Below, one piece after another: positions 18,517-25,480 of a stretch of 64,000 bases of DNA (within the stretch, counting starts at the first letter, position 1; each line of letters begins with the position of its first letter). This stretch comes from Fibrella rubiginis (GTDB lineage: Bacteria > Bacteroidota > Bacteroidia > Cytophagales > Spirosomataceae): assembly GCF_017353185.1 (NCBI RefSeq), contig NZ_JAFMYV010000009.1, positions 62,001 to 126,000 on the forward strand. The letters run 5' to 3'. A model generated the notes under the pieces. The model searched no databases. It was not told the DNA's origin and worked only from the letters and a program-made list of their open reading frames with translations. Both the position numbers and the translations under genes were made by a program.

Positions 18517-18861
18517 ATGAATCACCCCGCTTTTGAAAACCGCTTCGCCACCGCCGACGACCTGCCTTGGGAATCCGTAGGCCAGGGAGTGAAACGCAAA
18601 ATCATGGCCTACGATGCCAGCCTGATGATGGTACTTGTGGCCTTCGAGACAGGGGGTATCGGCACCGCGCACCGCCACGAACACACGCAGGCAAGTTATG
18701 TGGAAAGTGGCACCTTTGCCATTACCATCGACGGCGAGGAGCGTCTGTTGAGAGCCGGTGACGTTTATTTCATTCCGGCAAACATCGTCCACGGTGCCGT
18801 TTGCCACGAAGCCGGTACGCTGGTCGACGTGTTCACGCCTATGCGGGGAGATTTTGTATAG
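18517..18861 (+). CDS. kdgF: KdgF-like cupin (uronate ring-opening type)
   Basis: Single-domain cupin of 114 residues. It matches the KdgF pattern: GVKRKIMAYDASLMMV at the start, the metal-ligand motif AHRHEHTQASYVESGTF (His, His, Gln), then GDVYFIPANIVHG with the third His, and the C-terminal DVFTPMRGDF containing the Asp expected in the active site. KdgF converts 4,5-unsaturated uronates, the products of polysaccharide lyases, to the linear keto form that later yields KDG. That fits the kdgK/eda genes nearby and hints that the polymer is cut by lyases. It is divergent from the NTF2-like gene. A generic sugar-binding cupin remains possible. Confidence 0.75.
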   Translation: MNHPAFENRFATADDLPWESVGQGVKRKIMAYDASLMMVLVAFETGGIGTAHRHEHTQASYVESGTFAITIDGEERLLRAGDVYFIPANIVHGAVCHEAGTLVDVFTPMRGDFV

Positions 18862-18974
18862 AAGACGACGTCTGCACATCGTTGACGCTGACACGCCCAA
18901 GGAAACCGCCGCCGACCACGTGGTCATGGCTACTGCCACCCTCGGCAAAAGCCTAACTCATAGTATATTGGCAC

Positions 18975-19385
18975 ATGAAAAAACTGTTGGTCAAAAAGAA
19001 TACGACGATCAAAACACCATTGGGCCGGGCTGAACTGTATTACCAAACCGTCTTTGCTGACCACTTGGTAGAGAATTTTCAGAAAGACTTACAAGTCGAC
19101 CCCGCCAAGCGCCACCATGACTTGATTTTCTCTGATATTGGCCAACTATTGAGAGGTAACGTAAGTATGAAAGTAATTGCCGGAAAGGAGGGGCAGATTG
19201 AAGCTGTTTCTTTTTATCGAGGTCGCCACTATTTCACTTGTTTTCACGTTGCTAAGAGACCAGATTCAGACACCAGATTCGCTTTTATCGTTACTTGTTA
19301 TGCCACAAACGAGAAAAAATACCTCGAACGTTACCAACGGTACATCGACTACATCAAAGAAAATTTTGGGAATACAACCCGGTGA
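18975..19385 (+). CDS. Hypothetical protein (136 aa)
   Basis: I do not recognise this family. The 136-residue protein is basic (MKKLLVKKNTTIKTPLGRA) and ends in YLERYQRYIDYIKENFG, with no signal peptide or membrane segment. The middle part (VSMKVIAGKEGQIEAVSFYRG) has short alternating strands, a size and shape often seen in small toxin-like or phage-associated proteins, but there is no catalytic motif I can name. Base composition is lower in GC than the uronate genes to the left. A 31-residue open segment in another frame (GDYFIDDKGRMYVLSADM, then a stop at about 19464) follows directly and could be its frameshifted end. Confidence 0.55.
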   Translation: MKKLLVKKNTTIKTPLGRAELYYQTVFADHLVENFQKDLQVDPAKRHHDLIFSDIGQLLRGNVSMKVIAGKEGQIEAVSFYRGRHYFTCFHVAKRPDSDTRFAFIVTCYATNEKKYLERYQRYIDYIKENFGNTTR

Positions 19386-19543
19386 TTACTTTATCGATGA
19401 TAAGGGTCGAATGTATGTGCTCAGTGCCGATATGAAGCCGGTACGTTATACTCCTCCGAAATAGCAACTTTGGCTGTCAGCCGCAACTTGCTCAACGTAT
19501 AGGTTCACTAAATCAGACCGTTGGCGTTTTACAGTATACCATT

Positions 19544-19687
19544 ATGGCAACGCTTGTCATCCGTCAGAAGGCCCTGCTGAAGCATAAAAAGGAGGTAGAA
19601 GCACACATTAAGCATCCGAATGAAGTATCCAAACCCGAAGGCATCGAGTTTGTCAAGCCCTTTGCCGTACCCCGTACGGAAAAGTGA
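19544..19687 (+). CDS. Possible small protein (47 aa)
   Basis: Short ATG-initiated frame encoding a Lys/His-rich peptide (MATLVIRQKALLKHKKEVEA, then HPNEVSKPEGIEFVKPF). It overlaps the start of the DUF6169-like fragment in another frame. No family recognised. It may be a small gene, such as an antitoxin-sized partner, or chance. Confidence 0.3.
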   Translation: MATLVIRQKALLKHKKEVEAHIKHPNEVSKPEGIEFVKPFAVPRTEK

Positions 19688-19883
19688 ACAAGGCTATAGC
19701 TTCACCACTGATTACGGAGTTGAGTACGTGATTGCCTTGACCAATGATCGAAACTTACTGCCCGACGAGCCATTTGCACCCTATCTGTACAGCTTCTCTA
19801 TCATCATTACTAAAGAACGAACGCCAGTCAGTGACCTGCGTGTTGGGGCTACTGTAGATGATGCCTGCCCCCGTCAGCACTAG
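19620..19883 (+). pseudogene. Truncated DUF6169-like protein
   Basis: The segment LPYPVRKSEQGYSFTTDYG followed by VEYVIALTND and PYLYSFSIIIT resembles the N-terminal half of DUF6169 proteins, small Bacteroidota proteins of about 150 residues. After DLRVGATV the sequence changes to DDACPRQH and stops at 87 residues, so the C-terminal half is missing. An attC-like site begins 46 bp downstream. The truncation is seen directly; the family link is from memory of its TDYGVEY-type signature and is moderate. Confidence 0.45.
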
Positions 19884-20257
19884 GTTATTTGAGTACCTAA
19901 CCTCCGGAGTGATATCCGCCAGATTGCCACCCAACTCCCCTGAGGGCTGATGGCTTCGCGGCGACTCTCGCAAGTGACGCAAGTTGGTAGCTAACCTTTA
20001 CACCCTCAGTTTGTTGGGCGCAGGATGGTTGGCGTTTCCAGATGATTCCTGTCAACGGAGACCGCCGCCCCGCCGCTTCAACTTGGCTCCGTAAGTTATA
20101 TAGCTGAGAGGCCGTACAAAGCGAAATTAAAGAATCACGCAGTGCATCGTCCTAGATGATTCCCAGTGCTAGACAGCAGACGTTTATTATCTGTGTTGGG
20201 CGAACTTAACTGGCCTCTTTATTCTCAAAACTGTATTATTTAATATTCTAATTACAT
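19884..20257. other. Gene-free stretch with attC-like site
   Basis: This 374-bp gap holds the attC-like element at 19929-20019 and a further GTTGGGC at 20195-20201 without an obvious partner. I see no open frame of note. Confidence 0.5.
19929..20019. repeat. attC-like recombination site 1
   Basis: 91 nt bounded by ACCCAAC (fits RYYYAAC) and GTTGGGC (fits GTTRRRY), with inner complementary blocks CTGAGGG (19940-19946) and CCCTCAG (20003-20009). The layout and length are those of integron attC sites. It is about 75% identical to the site at 21513-21604. Confidence 0.5.
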
Positions 20258-21097
20258 TTATGAAATTTCTTTTATTAAAAAATTTTCGGAGAGAGTTTTC
20301 GCACTGTCAGTTTCGATTAAGCCTCTTTTTTCAGCTCGATTCAATACCAAATCAGAAATGCTTTGAGCGATCTCTAATGTTATAACTTCGCTATTAATTA
20401 TCGGGAATAATTTTAGTCTAGTGGGTGGGTTATCATCGTAAATAAATTGGACAAATTCATCTTTTGAGAAAGTTTTTGACTTTAGCTGATTAATGAAGCG
20501 TTTAAATATCTCATTTTGAACAGATTCTACCTTTAATGAGGACAGCTTTCTTTTCGACTTTTCTTCATCTAGATATGAGAACATCCAGAGAACGGCAGTG
20601 TAACACACAAAGGTAAACCATAACAAGATAAACGATGAGTCTTTAGTATTAATGATTATAGGAATTGATTTATTATCTTCTAGTTGATTTGGCAAAGCAA
20701 AGAGGAATGTTAAAATCCCTGTTAAAGCTGATAGAGATATTTTGGGTATGAAAAATTTTGACTTATATCTATCAATTGCAAAATTAGTTTTTAATTCAAG
20801 ATTTGTTTGTAATGAAGATTCTTTTGAATTTGGAATGGCATTCGAAATGATTTTCATCATATCTGTCATCCTCTCAACTACCATCAACTGACTATTAGAT
20901 GTTAAGTTGTCAATGTATTTAATTGCATCATCTATTTTGTGATATTTTTCTTTATCAGTATCATGGTTAAATATTCCGTTGTTTTTGTCAGGATGAAGTT
21001 TCACTCTTAATTGGTTGAGGCTATCCCTAAGTACTCCTAAGTCATTCGATTCGAGATGATATTCCTCCTTGATCTCATTTATAGATGTATAACTCAT
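20258..21097 (-). CDS. J-domain membrane protein
   Basis: AT-rich gene encoding 279 residues. Residues 1-65 look like a J domain: a helix, then LNQLRVKLHPDKNNG with the diagnostic HPD at 35-37, then KYHKIDDAIKYIDNL as helix III. J domains recruit and stimulate Hsp70 (DnaK). Two hydrophobic helices follow at about 119-136 and 156-175. The cytosolic tail contains RKLSSLKVESVQNEIFKRFI. It is not an ordinary DnaJ: there is no Gly/Phe-rich or zinc-finger region. It lies reversed between two attC-like sites, suggesting a mobile cassette. Function unknown. Confidence 0.7.
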   Translation of the reverse strand: MSYTSINEIKEEYHLESNDLGVLRDSLNQLRVKLHPDKNNGIFNHDTDKEKYHKIDDAIKYIDNLTSNSQLMVVERMTDMMKIISNAIPNSKESSLQTNLELKTNFAIDRYKSKFFIPKISLSALTGILTFLFALPNQLEDNKSIPIIINTKDSSFILLWFTFVCYTAVLWMFSYLDEEKSKRKLSSLKVESVQNEIFKRFINQLKSKTFSKDEFVQFIYDDNPPTRLKLFPIINSEVITLEIAQSISDLVLNRAEKRGLIETDSAKTLSENFLIKEIS

Positions 21098-21302
21098 GTT
21101 TTAACTTTGAAAAAAGCCTTTGTGATGGGAAACGAATACAAAGAATACTTGAAGTTGTTAGAAAGTCAAATGCCCTCGTAAGTATTTTCTGATACTGTCT
21201 CTATAGATTAAGCAGATAGAAGAAGGGTATGGCTTGCCGCAGCTTCTCTCTGTCGCAAGTATGTTAAAACTGCCGCACAATGGTAAGAATCACCGCAGGT
21301 AC

Positions 21303-21519
21303 GTTATGTGGTCCACGGGTTGGGCCTGTCGAACAGAGCCGGGAGCCGCCGCAATTGCGTACTGTCGGACGTTGATTGGACCTGTCGGGCGGGGGTGAAA
21401 ATGGCGACCAAGTACGTCCTGTCGCAAGTAGCCTGGAACTGTCGGCAGTACGTTGGCACCCCGTAAAAGCCTCAAGATAAGGCAAACAGCCGGATGAAAA
21501 TGCTTACATATGGCCCAAC
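21303..21519. repeat. Direct repeat R1 (about 200 bp)
   Basis: Partner of R2 at 22328-22548, by eye about 80% identical. Shared stretches include GTTGGGCCTGTCG, CTGTCGGACGTTGATTGG, AATGGCGACCAAGTACGT and CTGTCGCAAGTAGCCT. Both copies end in GGCCCAAC. Confidence 0.75.
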
Positions 21520-21604
21520 ACCCCTGAGGGCTGATGGTTTTGCCGCTACACCCGCAAGTGACGCATGTTGTATGCTAACCTTTTCACCCTCAGCCGCGTT
21601 GGGC
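21513..21604. repeat. attC-like recombination site 2
   Basis: 92 nt bounded by GCCCAAC and GTTGGGC, with inner blocks CTGAGGG (21524-21530) and CCCTCAG (21587-21593). The spacers are 4 nt on each side. The central part shares GCAAGTGACGCA and TATGCTAACC-like words with site 1. Confidence 0.5.
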
Positions 21605-21667
21605 ACTCCAACGTCGTGTACACAAATGATTCCTGTCCTGCGTAAACGCCGCTCCGCAGAGCTAAAA

Positions 21668-22234
21668 TTATTCTTTGTAATTGGCGAAGTTTGATTTGAT
21701 GTGATTTTCAAGCTGTGAATAAAAAGACTGACCCCACAAATAGTGGTCTTTTTCCGTAAGGCTATTATATAAAGGAATAGCACGCTTCACTACTTCAACG
21801 TAATTCGAGTAGCGTAACCACAGTTCATCAAAATTTGTTAGAGATTCCAGTTTTGAGAAGTCATTTTCATTACGGGCTTTCAAAGATTCACAAACTCTAA
21901 AATCATATACCGTAAAATCATCTGGATATAAAACCGATAGGATAGCAGACATGATTGGAATTCTGAACTTGTATTCTTTGAAAAGAATCTTCAGCTTACC
22001 CTTGTTGGTTTTTTCATTATAAATTCTCTTGGTCAATTCATGGCATCGCTCATCCAAGCTTAAATTTGAATCGAATAGCCTTTTCGCAACCTTAGACTTT
22101 GCCCTATTGGATTTCCATATAATTATGCAGAAGAAATCCATTGCTCCTATAGAGCCATTTGCGTGGAAGTCGCTATGAACTTTCGTTCTGATGTGCTTTT
22201 CGAGGTCGCGGTAAATTCTGTAATCTATCTCCAT
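21668..22234 (-). CDS. Hypothetical protein (188 aa)
   Basis: Unrecognised AT-rich gene. The product is mainly helical and charged, without signal or membrane segments. Its most distinctive segment is MSAILSVLYPDDFTVYDFRV near residue 100. That recalls helix-hairpin-helix DNA-glycosylase-like orphan proteins, in which a similar P-x-x-F-T-x-Y-D-x-R motif follows a helical bundle; this is a weak resemblance only. It lies reversed between attC-like site 2 and repeat R2. Its composition and setting match the J-domain gene and suggest shared mobile origin. Confidence 0.6.
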   Translation of the reverse strand: MEIDYRIYRDLEKHIRTKVHSDFHANGSIGAMDFFCIIIWKSNRAKSKVAKRLFDSNLSLDERCHELTKRIYNEKTNKGKLKILFKEYKFRIPIMSAILSVLYPDDFTVYDFRVCESLKARNENDFSKLESLTNFDELWLRYSNYVEVVKRAIPLYNSLTEKDHYLWGQSFYSQLENHIKSNFANYKE

Positions 22235-22695
22235 ACCCTGGATACTTTATTATGTAAAACAAGATGTTTGTAAGTGGCGTCTGGCCGGAAGTTAAGCATT
22301 TGGACAGTTTTTGTACACTTCACAATTACATTATGTCGCCTGGCGTTGGGCCTGTCGGACGGAGGTAGGAGCCACCGAAATTGCGCTCTGTCGGACGTTG
22401 ATTGGCCCTGTCGGCGGGCGGTAAAAATGGCGACCAAGTACGTTCTGTCGCAAGTAGCCTAGAACTGTCGGCGGTACGTTGGCACTCAAGCAGAAGCCTC
22501 AAGCTAGGTATTGCAACCGGCTATAAATCAATGGCTCGGCCCAACAAGTTAATATACGCAAGATCACTAAATCTTATAGTGCTAATTGTCAGTTGATTAT
22601 GCTTTAGCAATGAGGTGATTCCGAGCTAACGCGCTGATTGATAAAAGTGCAACAGATACAACAATGAGTCGAGAAAATAACCAGACGGTGCCACA
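22235..22695. other. Gene-free stretch with direct repeat R2
   Basis: 461 bp between the 188-residue protein gene and the lacI-type gene. It contains R2 (22328-22548) and then about 150 bp of AT-rich sequence in which I see nothing further. Confidence 0.5.
22328..22548. repeat. Direct repeat R2 (about 200 bp)
   Basis: Second copy of R1 in the same orientation. It begins near ATTATGTCG and ends GGCCCAAC at 22548. Unlike R1 it is not followed by a recognisable CTGAGGG...GTTGGGC half. Confidence 0.75.
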
Positions 22696-23730
22696 CTACA
22701 CCCCCCTCCGAGTTGATTCTCTGATAAACAGCTGGTTGGGTATGCTGACGGGGTTGGGGCGGGTGGGCAGGGGGGCGGATGGTTTTTGTTTTAGCTCGAT
22801 GAGTTCAATCAGGCGTTCGGCGGCGGTGTGGCCGATCTCCTGGGCGGGCTGTACCACCGTGCTCATGGGCGGGTCGAGGAGGTCGGCCACGCTGATGTTG
22901 GTGAACCCAATGAGCGATACCTGCTCCGGAATGGCCACGTTGCGGTTGCGAAGGGCCGTCATGCACCCCAGCGCCAGCCGGTCGAAGGCCATAAAAAAGG
23001 CGTCGGGGGGGTGGGGGAGGTCTAAAAGTTGGTCGATGATGGGGGCGAGTTCGTGTTCGCCGAAGCCCACAAACCGCACCAGGTCCTCGTCGTAGGGCAG
23101 GCCATATTGACTCAGGGCGGCCTGGTAACCCGCCAGCCGGTCCTGCGTAATGGCCATAAACGGCGGGATAGCCACAAACGCAATGCGCCGCCGCCCGGTC
23201 TGAATCAGGTGTTCGGTGGCGGCAAACGACCCGCCAAAGTTATCGGCCACGATCTTGGGCGTATCCATTTCCGCCGACACCCTGTCGAACATGACAATGG
23301 GCACGTTGCGCTGCTGAATGGCCTGGAGGTGCGCCACGTTGGTGGTCTGGCTCGAAATGGAAATCAACAACCCATCTACGCGCCGGGCCACAGCCTGCTG
23401 CACCGTCAGGATCTCCCGCTCCAGCGACTCGTGCGTTTGCATGATGATCACGTGGTAGCCCCGCTCATAGGCCACGGCTTCAATGCCATTGATAGCCTGC
23501 GAAAAGAAATTGTTGGCAATCTGCGGCACAATGACGCCCAGTACCCGGCTGCGGTTCTCCTTCAGACTCAGCGCAATCGGGTTGGGCTGGTAGTTGATTC
23601 GCTCGGCGTAGTCCATCACCAGCCGCTTGGTTTCGGGACTGATCTCGTAGCTGTCCCGCAACGCCCGCGACACTGTCGACGTCGACAGATTCAGGGCGCG
23701 GGCAATGTCTTTGATGGTGACGGCTTCCAA
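22696..23730 (-). CDS. LacI family transcriptional regulator
   Basis: DNA-binding repressor or activator of 344 residues. The N-terminal helix-turn-helix and hinge are clear: VTIKDIARALNLSTSTVSRA, then SPETKRLVMDYAERINYQPN. A periplasmic-binding-protein-like sensor domain starts at RVLGVIVPQIANNFFSQAIN and ends near PNQLFIRESTRR. The start codon is TTG at 23730: an in-frame TAA lies five codons upstream and there is no ATG before the HTH. It stands alone between the AT-rich patch and a histidine kinase gene. The target is not evident; sugar control is usual. Confidence 0.93.
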   Translation of the reverse strand: MEAVTIKDIARALNLSTSTVSRALRDSYEISPETKRLVMDYAERINYQPNPIALSLKENRSRVLGVIVPQIANNFFSQAINGIEAVAYERGYHVIIMQTHESLEREILTVQQAVARRVDGLLISISSQTTNVAHLQAIQQRNVPIVMFDRVSAEMDTPKIVADNFGGSFAATEHLIQTGRRRIAFVAIPPFMAITQDRLAGYQAALSQYGLPYDEDLVRFVGFGEHELAPIIDQLLDLPHPPDAFFMAFDRLALGCMTALRNRNVAIPEQVSLIGFTNISVADLLDPPMSTVVQPAQEIGHTAAERLIELIELKQKPSAPLPTRPNPVSIPNQLFIRESTRRGV

Positions 23731-23791
23731 GGCAACAGGCGGTTAGGATGTGCACAAAAGTACACGTAACCACGTAACGTTGGCTTTGTCC

Positions 23792-25288
23792 CTACGGCCG
23801 GGTGGGCAAATAGACCCGGAACGTGCTGCCAATGCCGGGCCGACTGGTGGCCGTGATCACGCCGCCCTGTCTTTCTACTATTTTCTGACAGATAGCCAAC
23901 CCCACACCCGACCCCGAAAACTGACTTCGGCCATGCAGCCGCTGAAACATCTGGAAGATCTGGTCCAGGTGCTTTTCGTCGAAACCGATTCCGTTATCAG
24001 CAACGCTGATTTCGTGATACTGACTGCCCGTTGGTGCGTCTGCCTCGCCCGCCGTCCGCAACTCGCCTGGAATGGCGTCTTTGTCCACAAGCCGGGCGGT
24101 AACGGTCACCTGGGGTGCAACACCGGGCTTTTTAAATTTGATGGCGTTGCTCAGCAGGTTTTGAAACAGTTGGTGCATCTGGAAAGGATCGGCCAGCAGC
24201 ACAGGCAACTCACCCAGTTGCAGACTGGCCTTGCTCTGGTAGATGGCCGCCCATAACTCGTTGTCAGTTAACTCTTTAAGCAGCGTGTTCAGGTTCACTT
24301 TTTGCAGCCTGGCTACCGGCGCATCTACCTGCGAATAGGTGAGCAGGTCCTGAATGAGCAGGCGCATTCGGTCGGCCGCCCCGTTGATGCGCCGGATAAT
24401 GTCGGCTACGCTGGGATCAAGTTTTCCGGCATACTGGTTGTTGAGAATCGCCGCAAAAGACGTGATCTTCCGCAGGGGTTCCTGCAGGTCGTGGCTGGCT
24501 ACGTAGGTGAATGACTGCAGGTTTTCGTTCGAGCGTTTAAGCTCATGGTTGGTCCGTTCAAGCTCGTGGCGGTAAGCCTGCATGGCGCTGATGTCCTGCG
24601 CGGCCACCACGATACCGTCGCCGAGGCGGGCCACCGAAAAATCATACCAGCCGTTGCCAAGCTGGGCCTCAAACCGCGCGGGCTCACCCGTTTCCGCCAC
24701 CGTGCAATAGCGCGCAAATTGTGCGACGTCCATTACACCTTGAAAATACTGCGAGATGAGTCGGTGTTCGATCTGGTCAGCCGATTTGTGGAGCAAATCA
24801 GCCGCCACCTGATTCACCCGCGTCATCCTGAAATCGACGATTTCGCCTGCAGCATTCCGGACGCTTTCGTGCACCACAATGGCCGTTGGGGTTGTGTTCA
24901 TCACCCGTTCCAGCAGGTCGGTTTGTGCTTGTCTTTCCTGCTCACTTTTTCGAAGCCGCGTCAGGTCGTAGCTGAAGGCGCAAACGCCGTCATTCACTTT
25001 AATGTAGTTTGTGTCGAGCCAGGCTTCAAAGCCAGGGGCATTGTAATACCGTTCCGATTGCTGCGGCTGCCCGGTCTCGACTACGGCTACCAGTTCGTCG
25101 AAAATACCCGCTGTTTTGACGTAAGGAAACAAAATCGACTGCCGGTGTCCAACTACCTGTTCGCTCGTTAGTCCCATCATGGCCAGCGCCCGCTCGTTGG
25201 CCAGTTTGTACACGAAATCCACGATCTGCCCATCGGTTCCGCGTACAGCTTCCATAATGGTAATGAGCGAATTGGTCTGGCTGGGCAT
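23792..25288 (-). CDS. PAS-domain sensor histidine kinase
   Basis: 498-residue kinase without membrane helices, so probably a cytoplasmic sensor. Two PAS-like domains come first (about 1-115 and 120-230; RAVRGTDGQIVDFVYKLANE-like and PTAIVVHESVRNAAGEIVDF). A short coiled linker (HELERTNHELKRSNENLQ) leads to the HisKA H-box TYVASHDLQEPLRKI with the phospho-acceptor His near 265. The HATPase domain shows the N-box LFQNLLSNAIKFKK, G1 DNGIGFDEKHLDQIFQMFQR and G2 GSGVGLAICQKIVE. No response regulator is adjacent, so its partner is elsewhere. This domain order resembles phytochrome-like and light/redox kinases, but there is no GAF or PHY domain. Confidence 0.93.
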   Translation of the reverse strand: MPSQTNSLITIMEAVRGTDGQIVDFVYKLANERALAMMGLTSEQVVGHRQSILFPYVKTAGIFDELVAVVETGQPQQSERYYNAPGFEAWLDTNYIKVNDGVCAFSYDLTRLRKSEQERQAQTDLLERVMNTTPTAIVVHESVRNAAGEIVDFRMTRVNQVAADLLHKSADQIEHRLISQYFQGVMDVAQFARYCTVAETGEPARFEAQLGNGWYDFSVARLGDGIVVAAQDISAMQAYRHELERTNHELKRSNENLQSFTYVASHDLQEPLRKITSFAAILNNQYAGKLDPSVADIIRRINGAADRMRLLIQDLLTYSQVDAPVARLQKVNLNTLLKELTDNELWAAIYQSKASLQLGELPVLLADPFQMHQLFQNLLSNAIKFKKPGVAPQVTVTARLVDKDAIPGELRTAGEADAPTGSQYHEISVADNGIGFDEKHLDQIFQMFQRLHGRSQFSGSGVGLAICQKIVERQGGVITATSRPGIGSTFRVYLPTRP

Positions 25289-25441
25289 GTTATAGTACTG
25301 ATTGTGGGTATGCTGGTTAAGTACTGTCTGCCAACCGCAGGCACGCCAACTACTTACTTTGATTGGTACGAAAGGTAAAAAAGAATACGATTACTAGCGG
25401 CTTAAAACAGACCATAACCGGTTGCAGGAGTGGCCCGGTTG

Positions 25442-25449
25442 TATCTTTG
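25442..25449 (+). promoter_or_regulatory. Bacteroidetes -7 element TATCTTTG
   Basis: Matches the TAnnTTTG consensus and lies 31 nt before the P450 ATG. A TTG at 25422-25424 is at a plausible -33 position. Confidence 0.5.
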
Positions 25450-25480
25450 GGCGTACCCATTAGCCGGGTGCTTTTCGCGT

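Larger units (their letters stand above)
21098..21667. other. Gene-free stretch with direct repeat and attC-like site
   Basis: This 570-bp gap contains direct repeat R1 (about 21303-21519) and attC-like site 2 (21513-21604). Short words CTGTCGCAAGTA and CTGCCGCA recur from about 21230 on. No credible gene seen. Confidence 0.5.

Noticed and set aside
18442..18948. N-terminal extension of the NTF2-like gene
   Set aside because: It is antisense to the KdgF-like cupin gene, and a normal signal peptide starts at 18441.
18758..19033. Open frame between the cupin and the 136-residue gene
   Set aside because: Mostly the cupin gene in another frame; the remaining piece (about 18862-18974) matches nothing I recognise.
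21230..22548. CRISPR array
   Set aside because: CTGTCG-type words recur but spacing is irregular, and there are only two long degenerate copies and no cas genes.
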